64,000 bases of DNA from Arbacia lixula (lineage: Eukaryota > Echinodermata > Echinoidea > Arbacioida > Arbaciidae): assembly GCA_963669155.1 (NCBI GenBank), contig OZ022591.1:4370356-4434355 (forward strand), given 5' to 3'. Positions within the stretch are counted from its first letter, which is position 1. Every line of letters starts with the position of its first letter. The notes below the pieces were generated by a model. That model made no database searches, was not told the origin of the DNA, and worked only from the letters and a program-made list of their open reading frames with translations. Both the position numbers and the translations under genes were made by a program. Positions 45,809 through 58,221 of the stretch are shown here, one piece after another.

Positions 45809-47704
45809 TCAAATGCTGTCGATGGATTCATTGGCAGCAAGAGTGGTATAGGTAAATGAGATTTGATTTGGCCACCATGGCGTTCCCGAACGTCGCTTTG
45901 ACAAGAGGAATTTCACGCCGTACAAGACGACGGTGACGCCAATGATCATCGAGACGGCCAGGACTGGAGCTACCCAATGGGCGTTTATAGGGACAGGTTC
46001 CACGTCGAGTGTGACTTGTACTTTGAGATGTCCTAACTTATTCTTTGCCTCGCATGTGAACGGGCCCGCAGTTCCAACCGAGACTTTCAGGATGACAAGG
46101 GTGCCGTTCTCACCTAGCTGAAACAAATCCGAGGGACTATGTTTTGAAACCTCCTCATTGGTCGGAGTAGTCCATGTCACCGTAGGGGGTGGTTTACCGT
46201 ATGTTGGACAGGTTAGCGTAAAGTTCGTGTCACCGTCCATGGCGTTGTAGAGCGTTGGCCCGTCGGTGGTGGAGGGTGCGCAGTGAAACTTGTCCGGGGT
46301 CAGCCGGTCGAGATGGAGACCATGTAGAGCCGGCGGCTGGGCGCACTCGCACCTGTCAAGAGTTCCTCCAGAATCCAGAATCCATGTTACCAACCAATCA
46401 AGTGCGCAATCACAGACCAGAGGGTTATCTCTCAACGTCAGAAACAGCGGAACTGCTATACTCGAGAACACGCCATTCGCCAAGCTCGGAATGCTGTTAT
46501 TATGCATATGAAGTGTGTGCAGATTATGTGTTCCATCAAACGAATTCACCGCCAAACTTTCAAGGTGATTATTGTCGATGTCAATTCTTGATAACCTTGG
46601 TTTATCAGAAAATGCATCGCTACCTATCTCCACAATTTTACTGTTGCTTAATGTAATAACCACAATATGATGCAAATCCTTGAACACACCATGTGGAATT
46701 TGAGTGAGTTGTGTGTGATTAAGGTTCAAGTTACGTAAAGAATGTAAGCAACGGAAGGAATCCCGATGTAAAGTCCTCAAAGGATTGGTGCCCAGGTCAA
46801 GAAACAATATATAAGGAACTTCACAGAAGGTGGAATTACCCACGTCACTTATAGCGTTCGCTGAGAGGTGCAATTCCTGTAGCTCGGTGATGCCGTGAAA
46901 TACATCTCCTGCAAGTGACATCAGAGAACAGTCGCTTAAATTCAGGTGCAGAAGTGACAGAAGATTGTCAAAGGCGTTGGATTCGATCGTATGCAGTCGT
47001 TGGTTGGAGTTCAGTTTCAGATAAAGAAGAGAAGAGAGCTCTGTGAATATATCTTTCGAGAGATATTGAAGGTCGTTGTACGACAAATCAAGGTGCATCA
47101 GGTGCGAGAGACCGGTAAAGGTTCCGCGATTAAGTTCCATGATACCATTCGAGTCCAGGGCTAAGATTGTGAGGTTAAATAACCCCTCGAAACTCCCATT
47201 CTTAATCGTGAGAGCGCCCTCATTGTTGTTCAGTTGAAGGCGTTCTAAAGTGGGGATCGATCCGAACAGATCTTGAGAAATCACCAGGAAGCGGTTTCCT
47301 CCAAGTCGAAGTTTCGTAAGTCGAACGAGTGGTGCAAATACTCCTACAGGAAGCGAGGAAATATGATTGTCCTCTATGAACAGCTTCATCAACTTCCCTA
47401 GTCCATTGAAAGCTCCTGTATATATATCTTTTATCCTATTCCCTGAAAGCTCTACTTCCTCGAGCTCTCCCAGACGTGACATGCAATCTTCTTGAAGGGC
47501 CTGTATGCTGTTGTCCTGGAGGTTCAGTAACCTCGTCCCGTTGGGCAGGTCGCTGGGAATTGCAGTCTGACCGGTCCCCGTGCAGGATACGATGTCACCA
47601 GAACATGTGCATCCATCCGGGCAAACGTCATCATCTCCAGCTGCCAAGGCAACAGCCGCAATCAACATCCACGTGCGTAACACTTTCCTCCATGACTTGT
47701 TCAT
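45809..47704 (-). CDS. LRR-Ig single-pass membrane receptor, intronless
   Basis: 631 residues from ATG 47704-47702; an in-frame ATG 16 codons upstream (47752) exists, but this start gives a clean signal peptide (TWMLIAAVALAAG). Order: cysteine-rich LRRNT (CPDGCTCSGDIVSC), about 14-15 leucine-rich repeats (about 50-425), LRRCT (NPLVCDCALDWLVTWI ... DKFHC, about 428-475), one Ig domain (about 485-570, with FTLTCPTYGKPPPTVTW and GPFTCEAKN), a transmembrane helix (about 577-601) and a 30-residue tail with a WWPNQISF motif. The architecture is that of LINGO/AMIGO/LRIT-like adhesion receptors; no tyrosine-kinase or TIR domain is present. Likely an extracellular ligand or adhesion receptor. A single coding exon is common in such LRR families. 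Upstream non-coding exons cannot be excluded. Confidence 0.92.
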   Translation of the reverse strand: MNKSWRKVLRTWMLIAAVALAAGDDDVCPDGCTCSGDIVSCTGTGQTAIPSDLPNGTRLLNLQDNSIQALQEDCMSRLGELEEVELSGNRIKDIYTGAFNGLGKLMKLFIEDNHISSLPVGVFAPLVRLTKLRLGGNRFLVISQDLFGSIPTLERLQLNNNEGALTIKNGSFEGLFNLTILALDSNGIMELNRGTFTGLSHLMHLDLSYNDLQYLSKDIFTELSSLLYLKLNSNQRLHTIESNAFDNLLSLLHLNLSDCSLMSLAGDVFHGITELQELHLSANAISDVGNSTFCEVPYILFLDLGTNPLRTLHRDSFRCLHSLRNLNLNHTQLTQIPHGVFKDLHHIVVITLSNSKIVEIGSDAFSDKPRLSRIDIDNNHLESLAVNSFDGTHNLHTLHMHNNSIPSLANGVFSSIAVPLFLTLRDNPLVCDCALDWLVTWILDSGGTLDRCECAQPPALHGLHLDRLTPDKFHCAPSTTDGPTLYNAMDGDTNFTLTCPTYGKPPPTVTWTTPTNEEVSKHSPSDLFQLGENGTLVILKVSVGTAGPFTCEAKNKLGHLKVQVTLDVEPVPINAHWVAPVLAVSMIIGVTVVLYGVKFLLSKRRSGTPWWPNQISFTYTTLAANESIDSI

Positions 47705-47752
47705 CTTTGTTCTGAGCACAGACTGGTAGAAAATATATAAAAGTGATATCAA

Positions 47753-49110
47753 GACATGAACTTATACATTAGCGAAATTTGACTCGCCACAATCTAGCAC
47801 TAAAAATGAATAAGATTGCAAGAAGTCCTAGCGCCATCTGCTATTCAAATGCATGTTTTATTTCATCGATGCTGTTTTTTATTATCACTGTTTAGGATGT
47901 ATACATGTATCCATATATTTTTTTATACCGTGTTTTTGTTACATTCGTGAAATTACGTTGATTCGAATGGGATTTTCATTTGAAAAATCAGTCCTTAATA
48001 CAAACAAAAACACACGACCCTGAAGAATTGATAAGTAAACATGGATAAAACACGAAAGATTTGTTTAATATCCCAAGAACGACCGCATTCTACACTGTGA
48101 AGAATAAAAAAATCATTAAAAGTGGAACTGCAATCGTCGTATACAGATTGGAACAAAGTATTATAAAGTTACTTCCTTCAAATCCCGTCTGGTTCCAAGA
48201 TTTTTGTCTGACTTTTTTTTCGTTCATTTACAGGATGGAGCACGCTATCCTTATTACTGGGTGTATGCCTAAAATTTCTTTGCAAATTGAAATTACCCCA
48301 GAAAGCCCTTTCACTAAAAAAAGTTACTTCCTTGTTGTTAAATATAACACCGAGCACAAGACCAAATCTAGCACTTAATATAAGGAATGTTACACTCTCG
48401 TTGTATCTTCATTACAGTAACATGACACCAATAGTGTAAATGATACCGAATATATTGGCATTAACGGTCTCTTGGAATTGAAGATAGAATGACACCACGA
48501 GGATTGTTTGCGGTAAATATAACACCGGATGTAATACCATTGATCAGCTCATGTTCATATCAGTATAATAAAAATACAGGGTATTAAATATTTAAATATA
48601 GGTATTTTGTGGTGTACTACACTCAAGATGATTTCACAGTTATCGTTAAGATATATCAATCCCTGCATCATATTACACTCACCTGTAACGTATGAGCATC
48701 CAATCATTAGAGTCATACACTATGTCTCACATTTTAGTTCTGTAATGCGGTATGTCTGGTTCAAGCATTGTTCAGGCAGTCGTTGTCAACATTCGCCCCA
48801 GTTAAAAGTCCATACCGTCTTCACTAGATGTATACAGGATTCATTGGATAGAATTCTTTGTGGATGAGGAACTTCCTTGTGATTTGACATTAAACCATTA
48901 TGTTGTACTTGTTAACCACGTCGTCCACTCTGCGCGAAATGTCAGGCAGCTGTCTGCAATGAAGTTTTTGTTCCTTTTGTCTCCTAAAACACAACACAGG
49001 TGAAGGGAATAGGTGGCGTGGCGTATTTATCTTAGTTCAAAGTCCAAAGTCATTGTTGGGGACAGAGATTAATCAGGATAGTACCACATGCACATTCAAG
49101 CTTAAAGTAG
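47753..49110. other. 5' flank of LRR-Ig gene
   Basis: AT-rich; presumably promoter and 5' untranslated sequence of the minus-strand receptor. 48270-48322 is a partial copy of the hairpin element at 24261-24407. Confidence 0.5.
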
Positions 49111-49113
49111 GGA

Positions 49114-49208
49114 GACGTTCGGAAGGAGAAACAACTCGAGTATGATATATTCAAACATCTGTATGAATAAAGCGTGCTAATTGAACGTCAAAAACATTCC
49201 ACATAATT
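49114..49208 (+). repeat. Dispersed repeat copy (see 38415-38510)
   Basis: AACTCGAGTATGATATATTC, AAACATCTGTATG and GCGTGCTAATT match the reverse complement of 38415-38510. It directly abuts the hairpin element at 49212. Confidence 0.75.
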
Positions 49209-49211
49209 AAG

Positions 49212-49375
49212 TGCCATTCTCATTAGGCTTTAAAAATTTGAGAAGTTAGAAAAATCGAGAAGTTAGGGGACCGGGACAATAGGACCTTTCGGCTTTTGGT
49301 ACGGTTGCAGGCAACTTTCACCCTAACTTCGCGATTTTTCTAACTTCTCGATTTTTTAAGCCCAATGACAATGCT
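49212..49375. mobile_element. Hairpin MITE, arms ~55 bp
   Basis: CATTCTCATTAGGCTTTAAA then GAGAAGTTAGAAAAATCGAG / AAGTTAGGG at left is inverted as CCCTAACTTCGCGATTTTTC / TAACTTCTCGATTTTTTAAG / CCCAATG at right. About 50 bp of loop. Confidence 0.85.
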
Positions 49376-50334
49376 TTAGTGTCCCATGCTCAGTACCGAC
49401 ATTTAGTGGATGTCGATCTGGAAAAAAGCATCATTATTTTCCCATTTTGGTCTCTAACAGCTTTGTTTCTTATCACATTATTTTGCATTTTTTACAAGCG
49501 TTAAGGGCAACGTTATTCAAGATCCTGTGCTCAGCTTTCTTCTAAAGGATTGAGGAATGATATATCAATGTAAGATATATTTCTTACTTACAAAATTGAC
49601 TGACTTCTTCACTTTCCGGCTTCACTGCCTTCTCGCATCTCTAAGATAGCCTACGGGAATTGCTGTATTTGGAACGACCCGTTCGAGTCAATATCTCACA
49701 GTCAATAGAATTTCGCTTAAACATGTTAGTCCTTTTCCGGCTGTAATATTGTGAGGGGTGTAACAGATTATTCTATTTTCCGTGATATTTAGATATTATT
49801 TTTGTAACCTGCAAAAGGGCTAATATACCTTTAAGCCTTTTAAGTGCAACATGTTTGCCATGATTTCAGATGAGCTCTACACTCGTTCCAATATTTGCAT
49901 GTGTTTTGCCCTTGAAATAAATCAATCCGTCAGAAATTCGGTATGCAAACACATGTGCAGACACAGTGATGACTAACATGTGGAAACTCTGGCAGTAGGC
50001 AAATATAGATTTCATACCTCATATTAGGATTGTTTGGACCCTTATATATGTGCATATCACCGCGGAAATGCTCAATACAATATTTGCAGTTAACTATACA
50101 AACGACAGCTATGGCTGTTATAACATACATGCTTAGTGTGTGGTACATTTGTACAGCAGCAAACGAACATTATTTAAAATGGAAAGACCCAATGATCCCT
50201 CTTTCTCTCTATCTCTCTCATTAGCGTGACTAGATTTTCCACATTGGGGAGTGAAAGCGATGCAAACTTGATTAAGTGCCTATTTAATTCAAGACCTCTC
50301 TTCTTCACACACAATTCTTCACACACACTTCTTC

Positions 50335-50345
50335 ACACACACTTC

Positions 50346-50399
<54 letters not shown>

Positions 50400-50401
50400 C
50401 A
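50335..50401. repeat. (CA)n microsatellite
   Basis: CACACA tract preceded by three CTTCACACACA units. Confidence 0.95.
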
Positions 50402-51299
50402 TGCAAAGTTACGTAATTTCTAAATTGTGAGTACCCCAAAAGGGCACTTCGTCACTCACACACAATCGGAATTTGTGGGGACCTGGATGAGCCAAAGTTT
50501 GAGAAAGAAATTAAAGCAGGATAAGAAAGTTGTGTTTGGTTTGAAAATCTTAATCACCAGCCTTGTATGTTTGCTCTCTAAATCGAAGATTGGCAAATTC
50601 TCTGGGTATTGTCTTGTTGATACATGGTCCACAAGAACAATGACAATTCTATACACTCAGTACGTCACTTGTGACCTATGGAGTTGGCTGTGTAGGTTAA
50701 TGATCAGTGTTTGCTATGTAGGCCTAATCAGGATTTTCACAAATTCACAACTTCCTTTTAACGTCTGATTCTTCACAAAAATGTACCATTCTGGTTTCCA
50801 GTTTTTCCTTCTTTTGATCAATCCGACTCATTTTCAGGGTTTCATTTCTACTTTAATAATGTTGGTCGGGAAGCTAATGTGGAACAATTGAAGGGACTAG
50901 AATAGCGACACGATAAAAAGAAGAAGACACCAATGAACTCAGAAACATTTAAAATATGCTAACATGCCTCTAGTAGAATAACTCACAACGCACCAGACAT
51001 TTATAATCATTTGCAGCTTTTAATGCACCTCACTTGTATACATCATTCTTACAGCTACAAAAATAGAATCCAGAACACGATAGAGGCAGTAAACAAGATG
51101 TACACAGAATATTTATTATGTAACATTTACATAATATTACTGATTACTCACGAGTCAATAAATCCCATTCCTATAAAGGCCTAGTCATAGATGTAGGAGT
51201 ATTCGTGGTACAAGTAGTACTATAATACAGTAGTACATGAAGTTGAAGTAGTAGTAATGATAATACAAGATATTTCATAACAGTATTGGTGATAAAAAT

Positions 51300-51885
<586 letters not shown>

Positions 51886-51899
51886 AGTAGTATGCAGTA

Positions 51900-53140
51900 T
51901 ATTCTATTTTCTTAAGATTGGACAGACTATAACCTACCATTTCCAAACAAGGTCCTCACTTGTTAACAAATACGACCTACTTGTTTCATTTCATATGAAA
52001 CTTTTTGTTTCATACCGTGAGCATCTTTTCTATGTCAAATATTTCTCCATAATTGGGGTTCTTGAACATCTAAAGACAGAAATAACATACGAAGAGAGAA
52101 GTACACACACATACATGTATAAGCTAACCCTGGAAAGATCCTAGATGTAATATGAGGACGGCCAACATGTGTGTTCTCCATGGAAAGGCACAAAACCGTG
52201 ACGTGGGAAAAAAACGTTTGCACATCAGTTTTCTTGAAAGCAACGCAGTATCTATCCTATATTGCTGTACATATGTACAATCGGCGACAAATATGCCTTA
52301 CATTTCCCCACAATTAAACGACAAACTATTGCAACACAAATACATTTACAATCTTTGCACAATTCATAATGAAACTGGAAAGACTGGTTATTTCAAATTA
52401 CAGTGTTTATATGTCATGATAATATACATACATTATTCAAAGATTTCATTTCATTGTCATTGTCAATGTTTGGCCAAAATGCCCATATGATTCATATTCT
52501 CAAAGAGTAACCAAACACAAATGCAAAACACTGTCCCACTTCTTAGCATTCCAAATATGTTAGTAAACTGCAAATGGTTCTACTTATATACAAGTCATGA
52601 CTTTCATATTTTATGAGAAATAAACAGACTAAGGGACCTCCATTTAACTATGAGAACTCTGTATCTAAGAAAAACATTGCCCCATTATATGTTCAGCCAA
52701 AGGGGGAATATAGTTCAGCAGCTGATAAGTCATGCATAACTCAGCAATGTTTAATACAATAGCCTCAAACTACTCTTGGTAATGCAGGTAATAATTCACC
52801 TGTGATAAATTTTAATTGATCTCTGCAATAATTAATAAATATAATATACTATACTAATTATTCATGGTAAAGCTCCTAATGACAAAGTGATTTCCACTTA
52901 AGCAAACAAATCACAAAATTAGATAAGATAGAAAATAAGCCAAAAAAAAAAAAAAAAGTTATGATTGTTTGAAAGATAATATTACAACTGATACAGGCAT
53001 TGCTGATTTTGCATGTCCAATTTTGCTGTATATGTGCTGGGCATCGTTTTGCAATGCATATAACAAATCACCAAATGATACTAGGTGTTGAAAAAAGAAA
53101 TTTTCTTTTTGAATAAATAATTTGTAAAAAGATTTAAAGA
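51900..53140. other. AT-rich spacer
   Basis: No coding region, RNA gene or clear element recognised. Confidence 0.5.
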
Positions 53141-53370
53141 CCATAAAATCAAAGGATGTCATTATTTGGGGGAGCAGGTTTGTGGCATCTCATTGATTAA
53201 TATTCTTGCAACAATCCTTCGAAGATTTCTACATTTGAAAAATTTGCGTGCATTATGTCGGAAAATTCAGAGCACAATGCCCATTGTGCATGCCACCTGT
53301 CAATCCACTACTAACTGTCATCATTGTCATCAATAGTTTATCATGCTTCTGGCAGAAATGCATTGAGGAT
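53140..53370 (+). repeat. Copy 1 of dispersed ATCAAAGGATGT repeat family
   Basis: Shares AAATCAAAGGATGT, AGCAGGTTT..GACAT-type words, CCATTGTGCAT and CATGCTTCTGGCAGAA with copies at 54296-54720 and 61160-61420. Confidence 0.65.
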
Positions 53371-54146
53371 GGTTGTGTTTTGAATTTATTAGATTATAGA
53401 ATATGTTACATGTATTAGAAAACAAGTATTTTATTCTCCTTCAAATATGCAGAAACAAAATAGGGAAAGTGTATGATAAGAAATGCTGCAATCGTAAACA
53501 CAAATCAGTTTTATTCCAATATCTAACTAAACTTGAGATGAAGATAGTATCAATAAATATTTTGAAAACATTTTTAAATAACCTTATGTTTCTCATCCTC
53601 CAGTCTCCAAAAATTAAGTTTAAAAATGGGCTGATGGATCAAAGCCATCTGCCGCAAAGAACAGACACTTTTTTTCATTGTTTCCTACTCAAACAAATTT
53701 AGATGTACATATAAAATAAAATGCCTTGGCTAGTAATAGCATACCGGTACTTGCAAGAGTAATGCATTAAACTCACCAACCCACTTTACTACTGTAACAC
53801 AATTATGGATGGCAGGCTGCACCAATATTTGCTTTCTGTTTTATTGAATGAAGTTGTGTGTCTGCAATGAAAGCAGAGATGCACACATGTACGTTTAGGA
53901 TTAATTTGGTGAAATATTCTTTTTTTAATAAATCAGATCATTTGTATTGAACTATGCATGCGCTACATGCTACTTTGTACAGAAAGCATGGAAAGGAAAA
54001 TTCTTCCAATCCTTGACTTCATGGTATCAAAGAAAATGCAAAATGATATAATACATGTATGTAGGATTGCATCATACATTTTTGCTGGTCATACACATAA
54101 ATACAATTATAACTACACTTATATATATATTACATATCAGCCAGAA

Positions 54147-54169
54147 AAAAAAAAAAAAAAAAAAAAAAA
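54147..54169. repeat. Poly-A run
   Basis: Twenty-odd consecutive A. Confidence 0.9.
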
Positions 54170-54295
54170 CATTATACTGCAATATACCATGTTAATGTGT
54201 ACCTGTAGTTTACCTACATGTAGGTGTTAAAGAAAACTGTTGTCACTTCTGAAAAGTAATTAAAAATAAGTTACAACTCCAATGAAGCTGAATTT

Positions 54296-54720
54296 GACAC
54301 ATCATAAAGTCAAGGGATGTTAATGTTGTTAGAAGCAGGTTTTCTGACATTTCATAATGACTGTTTTGTTATAATTCTATGACTCTTTAATGAGCTTTCC
54401 ACTTTTGGACAAATTTGGATCTAGAGATTTGTATGTATCAGATAATTAATTCAGAATAAAACAATGACCATTGTGCATTACTCATATCAACCCCACAACT
54501 TCTTTTCTGCCAGAAGCATCATGAATCATTAAGTGATGGGAGTTGCTAGTGGATTGACATGTTTGATACACAATGCTCAATTTTGTGTTCTGAATTAATT
54601 ATCTGATACACACAGATTTCTAGGTCCAAACTCGCCCTAAAGTGGAAATCTCATCAAATATTTCAAGGATTATTACACAATAATAATACTTGATGAAATA
54701 TCATGAAACCTACTTCAAAA
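54296..54720. repeat. Copy 2 of the family, palindromic
   Basis: The left half (AGAAGCAGGTTTTCTGACAT ... AGATTTGTATGTATCAGATA) is inverted in the right half (TATCTGATACACACAGATTT ... ATATCATGAAACCTACTTC), centred near 54525. This shows the family is an inverted-repeat element with arms of about 190 bp. Confidence 0.75.
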
Positions 54721-55173
54721 AATTGGCATTTATTTCTTATTTTTACATGTATTCATATGTTTCAAAGACTTTTTTTACACCCAGTACTATTAATTGTAAA
54801 TTGCAGACTTTTTTCATTTCTTACATCAGTTGCATCATTCTGAAAGACGAAGGCAAAGTTCAAGGTGTCAACAACAAGTAATGTGGACATACCACAGTCT
54901 GACATACTTCAAGAAAATAAAACATGCTGGTACCACATTTCTAATTTTGTTAGTGAACCAAATCATATGGATCTGATCTCCATAACAAGTATGGATTTAG
55001 ATACACCAACATGGACAGTAATGTATGTATACATAATATACAAGCACAATATGACTTAAATTGTGAAAAGTGTCATTGGCTAACTGCATACTCATGAATC
55101 AAGCCAAACACTTGAGAGTTCTTCCCTCCTCTGATATGCTCTGACTAGCTGCGGCCCTCATCCAGACCTCCTG

Positions 55174-56407
55174 TTACCTGTTCATCAGGATGGTACTGGC
55201 ACTGCCGCTCACAGTACCTGTCCCAGACTCGTGCAGCTGCGACACGGACGTGAAGTGGGAGTCTATCGTGGAGATGGAGTCTGCGCGGGGAGAGCGTGAA
55301 TTGAAGACGCTGCTAGGGAGTGTGAGGGTGCAGCAGGACATCCGCAGACTAGAGTCCTGGAGCTCTGCAACCACATCCCACTCATCAGCGTCCACGTTGT
55401 AGCAGTGCACGTCCTTCTCCCGCTGCCGACCGAGCCCGTTGTAGCCACCGATGATGAAGATCTTCTTGTCTTCGGTGGTCGTGCACCCCGCCATGCTCAG
55501 CCCGGTCAGCATGGGTGACATGGCAATCCACGTGTCCTCGCGCGGATCGTAGCGCTCCACGCCCATCACGTCCACCCGGTCGCCGTACGCGTTGAGGTTA
55601 TTCCCGCCCATGACATACAGCATGCCACGGAGGCTGCAGGTCATGTGGAAGCCCCGGGCCACGTTCATCTTGCACTTTGGGATCCAGTGGTCGACGTGTG
55701 CATTAAACATGTAGCACATCTGGCTGAAGTTGTGGCTGGCGAAGCCGCCCGTGATGTAAAGGTTCCCATCCACCACCGTCCCCGAGAGTGCATAGGTCGG
55801 CTCGTCTAGACGGTGCAGGTACTTCCAGCGGTTCTCCGCTGGGCTAAAGAGCTCCACTGAGGCGAGGGCGCCCTGCTCATTCTTCCCTCCCACAGCGATG
55901 AGGTTCCCTCCCATCGCAGCTAGGTAGAAGAACGCGCGGCGCTGCTGCATGGGGCACATCTGCAGCCACTTGTTGAAGCGGGGGTCGAAGCGATGCACCG
56001 TCCCGATACTCTCCTTACCGTTGGAGTTCAGCGTCACCTGCCCGCCGACGACATACAGGAAGTGGCTGAGCACCACGACGCAGTGGTCCACCCGCTTAAG
56101 CGGCATGCGTGCCAGCTCTTTCCAGCTGAGGTGCAGCTCATCCAGGATCAGCACCTGGTTGCTGACCCGGTGGTGCGGCAGCTCACCTCCCACGGCAACG
56201 ATGACCTCCTTGGTGGACCGCATCCGGGTGCGGGGGGTCTGCATAGAGTGCTGGCGGTGAGGCACCAGATGGTAGTTGAGGGCCTCGATGAGAAAGTGGT
56301 GGCACGATGCATCCTCCATCATGAAGTCGTGTGACTGGACGTGCTCCACCAGGTCATCGCTTGAGATGAGAGGGAAGCGGATGTGCTTCATCAGCTGAGC
56401 AGCATAT
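55174..56407 (-). CDS. KLHL exon 3 (Kelch propeller and stop)
   Basis: Acceptor tcccccag|ATATG restores frame (R-YAAQLMKHIRFPLIS). Contains all six kelch repeats in one exon; stop TAA at 55176-55174 after STILMNR. Confidence 0.93.
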
Positions 56408-58070
56408 CTGGGGGAGGAGAGTAAAACTGACCATTAGGGAACACACTTTTATTTCATTTTCTGCAATTGTGTCACGGAACTCGGTGTTCAGAACCAAATT
56501 AACTGAAGTATGTGGAGCAAAGAGAACTGTGCTTCATTATCTGAGCTACCTGGTGAAAGAGAAAAAAATTAACATTAGGTCATCATCTACACACGGCCAT
56601 ATGGGGAGCACACCTCTTGTAAAATGTTGTGCCCTAGTGTCATGGACCTCGGTGTAGCATATCAACTAATCTTGAAGGTACATGTACACATTTTCCCCCT
56701 TTTTTGCTAGAAGTTATTGGTTAAAGGCAAATTTGAGACATGGATGGGGGTGAGGGGACTGGATCAGGGTTACGACTTAAGATTATTGTAAGGTTTATAG
56801 CACAGGATTCTGGTTAAGGGTACTTTATCTCACAGGGTAGTTTCAAGGTTTTCCTTGTAGACCATAAGCCCATGCCCATGTTCATGTTCCATACCTGAAT
56901 CTAGCCTGTTTGTCATGCTTCATCCACCTGGCACTAACTATTGTAAAGATTATGGCAGAGGGATTTGGTCCAGTATCCTTTAATAATTTTACAGAGAATT
57001 ATCAAGGTTTTCCTTGAAGACCTATAAACCCATGACCATGTTCGTACCTGATTCTGGCCTGCTTGTCATGGTTGATCCATTTGGCCCCGATCCCAAAGAG
57101 TTCAAACTCGGAGCCGATAGCCATGCGGTCCTGCCGTAGGAAGAAGCACATGTCGTCGTACTTGAGCGACTGGAACTCGGGTCTCTCTGCCACGGTCAGG
57201 AAGTGGTCCACGATGAACTCGTGTGCCGTCTGCTCCAGTTTCTTGAAGGCATGCTTGCGGGAGAGGTGCAGGATGCCAATGCAGTTCTCTGGAGCCAGCA
57301 CGGAGGTCAAGTACTGGTGGCAGATGTCGATGACTCGCTGCATCTTGAGCTGGACTGCCCCACTCACCACCTGAGAAAGAGACAGATACTGTATTAGACA
57401 ATCATTTCTTGTGATTGACATCCTGGTAACTTCCATATATCTCCCTTGCGCTTGCCACTACACACATGTACTGCACACCAAACTGGGCAAGAACATATGT
57501 CCCCTGCTGTTTGTTACCACTTTTCTGGCACCCAAGGGAGCGCAGCCAGCATATAATGAGAATATGTTTGCATTGATCATTATCATGCAGGAATATTTTT
57601 GCGTGCTGTTAAATTTGCAAAAGTCACAAACATAAGACCCTCACAAAAATAACAGCAAATACATGTAGGATTAATTCAAAGAGAGTCACCTTGCGGATAT
57701 TCTCGAGGGTAAGTTCGATGCGAGAGGTGTAAGCGTAGTTGAGCAGTAGCTCCAGGCTCTCCTTGGAGACGCTGCTGTTGAGCTGCACGTCCCTCGCCGT
57801 CTCGTTCTCCAGGTACACCGCCCGGAAGTACTCGCTGCAGGACGCCAGCACTGCGCGATGCACCGCAAAGTGCTGCCCGTTGGCCACGATGATACCATCG
57901 CAGAGGACGCGCTCTCGCCACAGGCGGTGCAGCTGGGAGAGCACGTCGTCGCTATGCTCCTGGCACTGGTACTGGCGGCTGGGGGGCGGGGCGTGGGAGT
58001 GGTGGGGCTCAGGCCGGATGGGCTTCTGCAAGCTGAAGTTGTTGTTGTGTGCGACACGAGCAGCAGCCAT
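55174..58070 (-). CDS. BTB-BACK-Kelch protein (KLHL family), 3 exons
   Basis: 645 residues: exons 58070-57690, 57370-57048 and 56407-55174, GT-AG, phases 0 and 2. BTB domain about 45-150 (RERVLCDGIIVANGQHFAVH, then RAVLASCSEYFRAVY), BACK domain about 155-265 (CIGILHLSRKHAFKKLE), and six kelch repeats about 303-600, each with a GG pair and a distal W (for example YVVGG, IAVGGKNEQGALASVE, FIIGGYNGLG). A Ser/Thr-rich tail of about 45 residues follows. In animals such proteins are substrate adaptors of Cullin-3 ubiquitin ligases: BTB binds Cul3, Kelch binds the substrate. The Kelch sequence looks closest to the KLHL9/13/14/26/36 group from memory; the exact orthologue is not assigned. Confidence 0.93.
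56770..57095 (-). repeat. Tandem duplication overlapping KLHL exon 2 donor
   Basis: Segment 56772-56935 is a diverged copy of 56938-57095. It reproduces the last ~38 nt of exon 2, the donor and the intron start. The copy encodes WMKHDKQARFR (the true exon has WINHDKQARIR) and keeps a gtatgg donor-like site. Confidence 0.7.
57048..57370 (-). CDS. KLHL exon 2 (BTB end and BACK)
   Basis: Acceptor tttctcag|GTGGTG, donor AGAATCAG|gtacga, phase 2. Encodes VVSGAVQLKMQRVIDICHQY through the BACK domain to HDKQARI. Its last ~40 nt and adjoining intron have a second, decayed copy at about 56850-56935. Confidence 0.9.
57690..58070 (-). CDS. KLHL exon 1 (BTB)
   Basis: ATG 58070-58068 (MAAARVAHNNNFSLQKPIRP), 127 codons, donor ATCCGCAAG|gtgact, phase 0. 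Encodes a His/Pro-rich N-terminus and nearly all of the BTB fold. The coding strand is GC-rich. Confidence 0.9.
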
Positions 58071-58221
58071 TGTTGTGGGTCAATTCGGGTACAGATGCAA
58101 CTGTGCGACGTTACCTCATAACTAAGATGATTCCTTCTGTCATGCAGTATAACAATGTTCAATAAACATTTTACCCAATAATATAAAAATATGATGGGAT
58201 ATTACATCAGTTTCATGTACA

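Noticed and set aside
55190..56334. Plus-strand open frames across the Kelch exon
   Set aside because: Antisense shadows of a GC-rich coding exon; the minus-strand frame has six kelch repeats.
57063..58125. Plus-strand and alternative minus-strand frames across the BTB and BACK exons
   Set aside because: Shadows of the real reading frame; no domain content.
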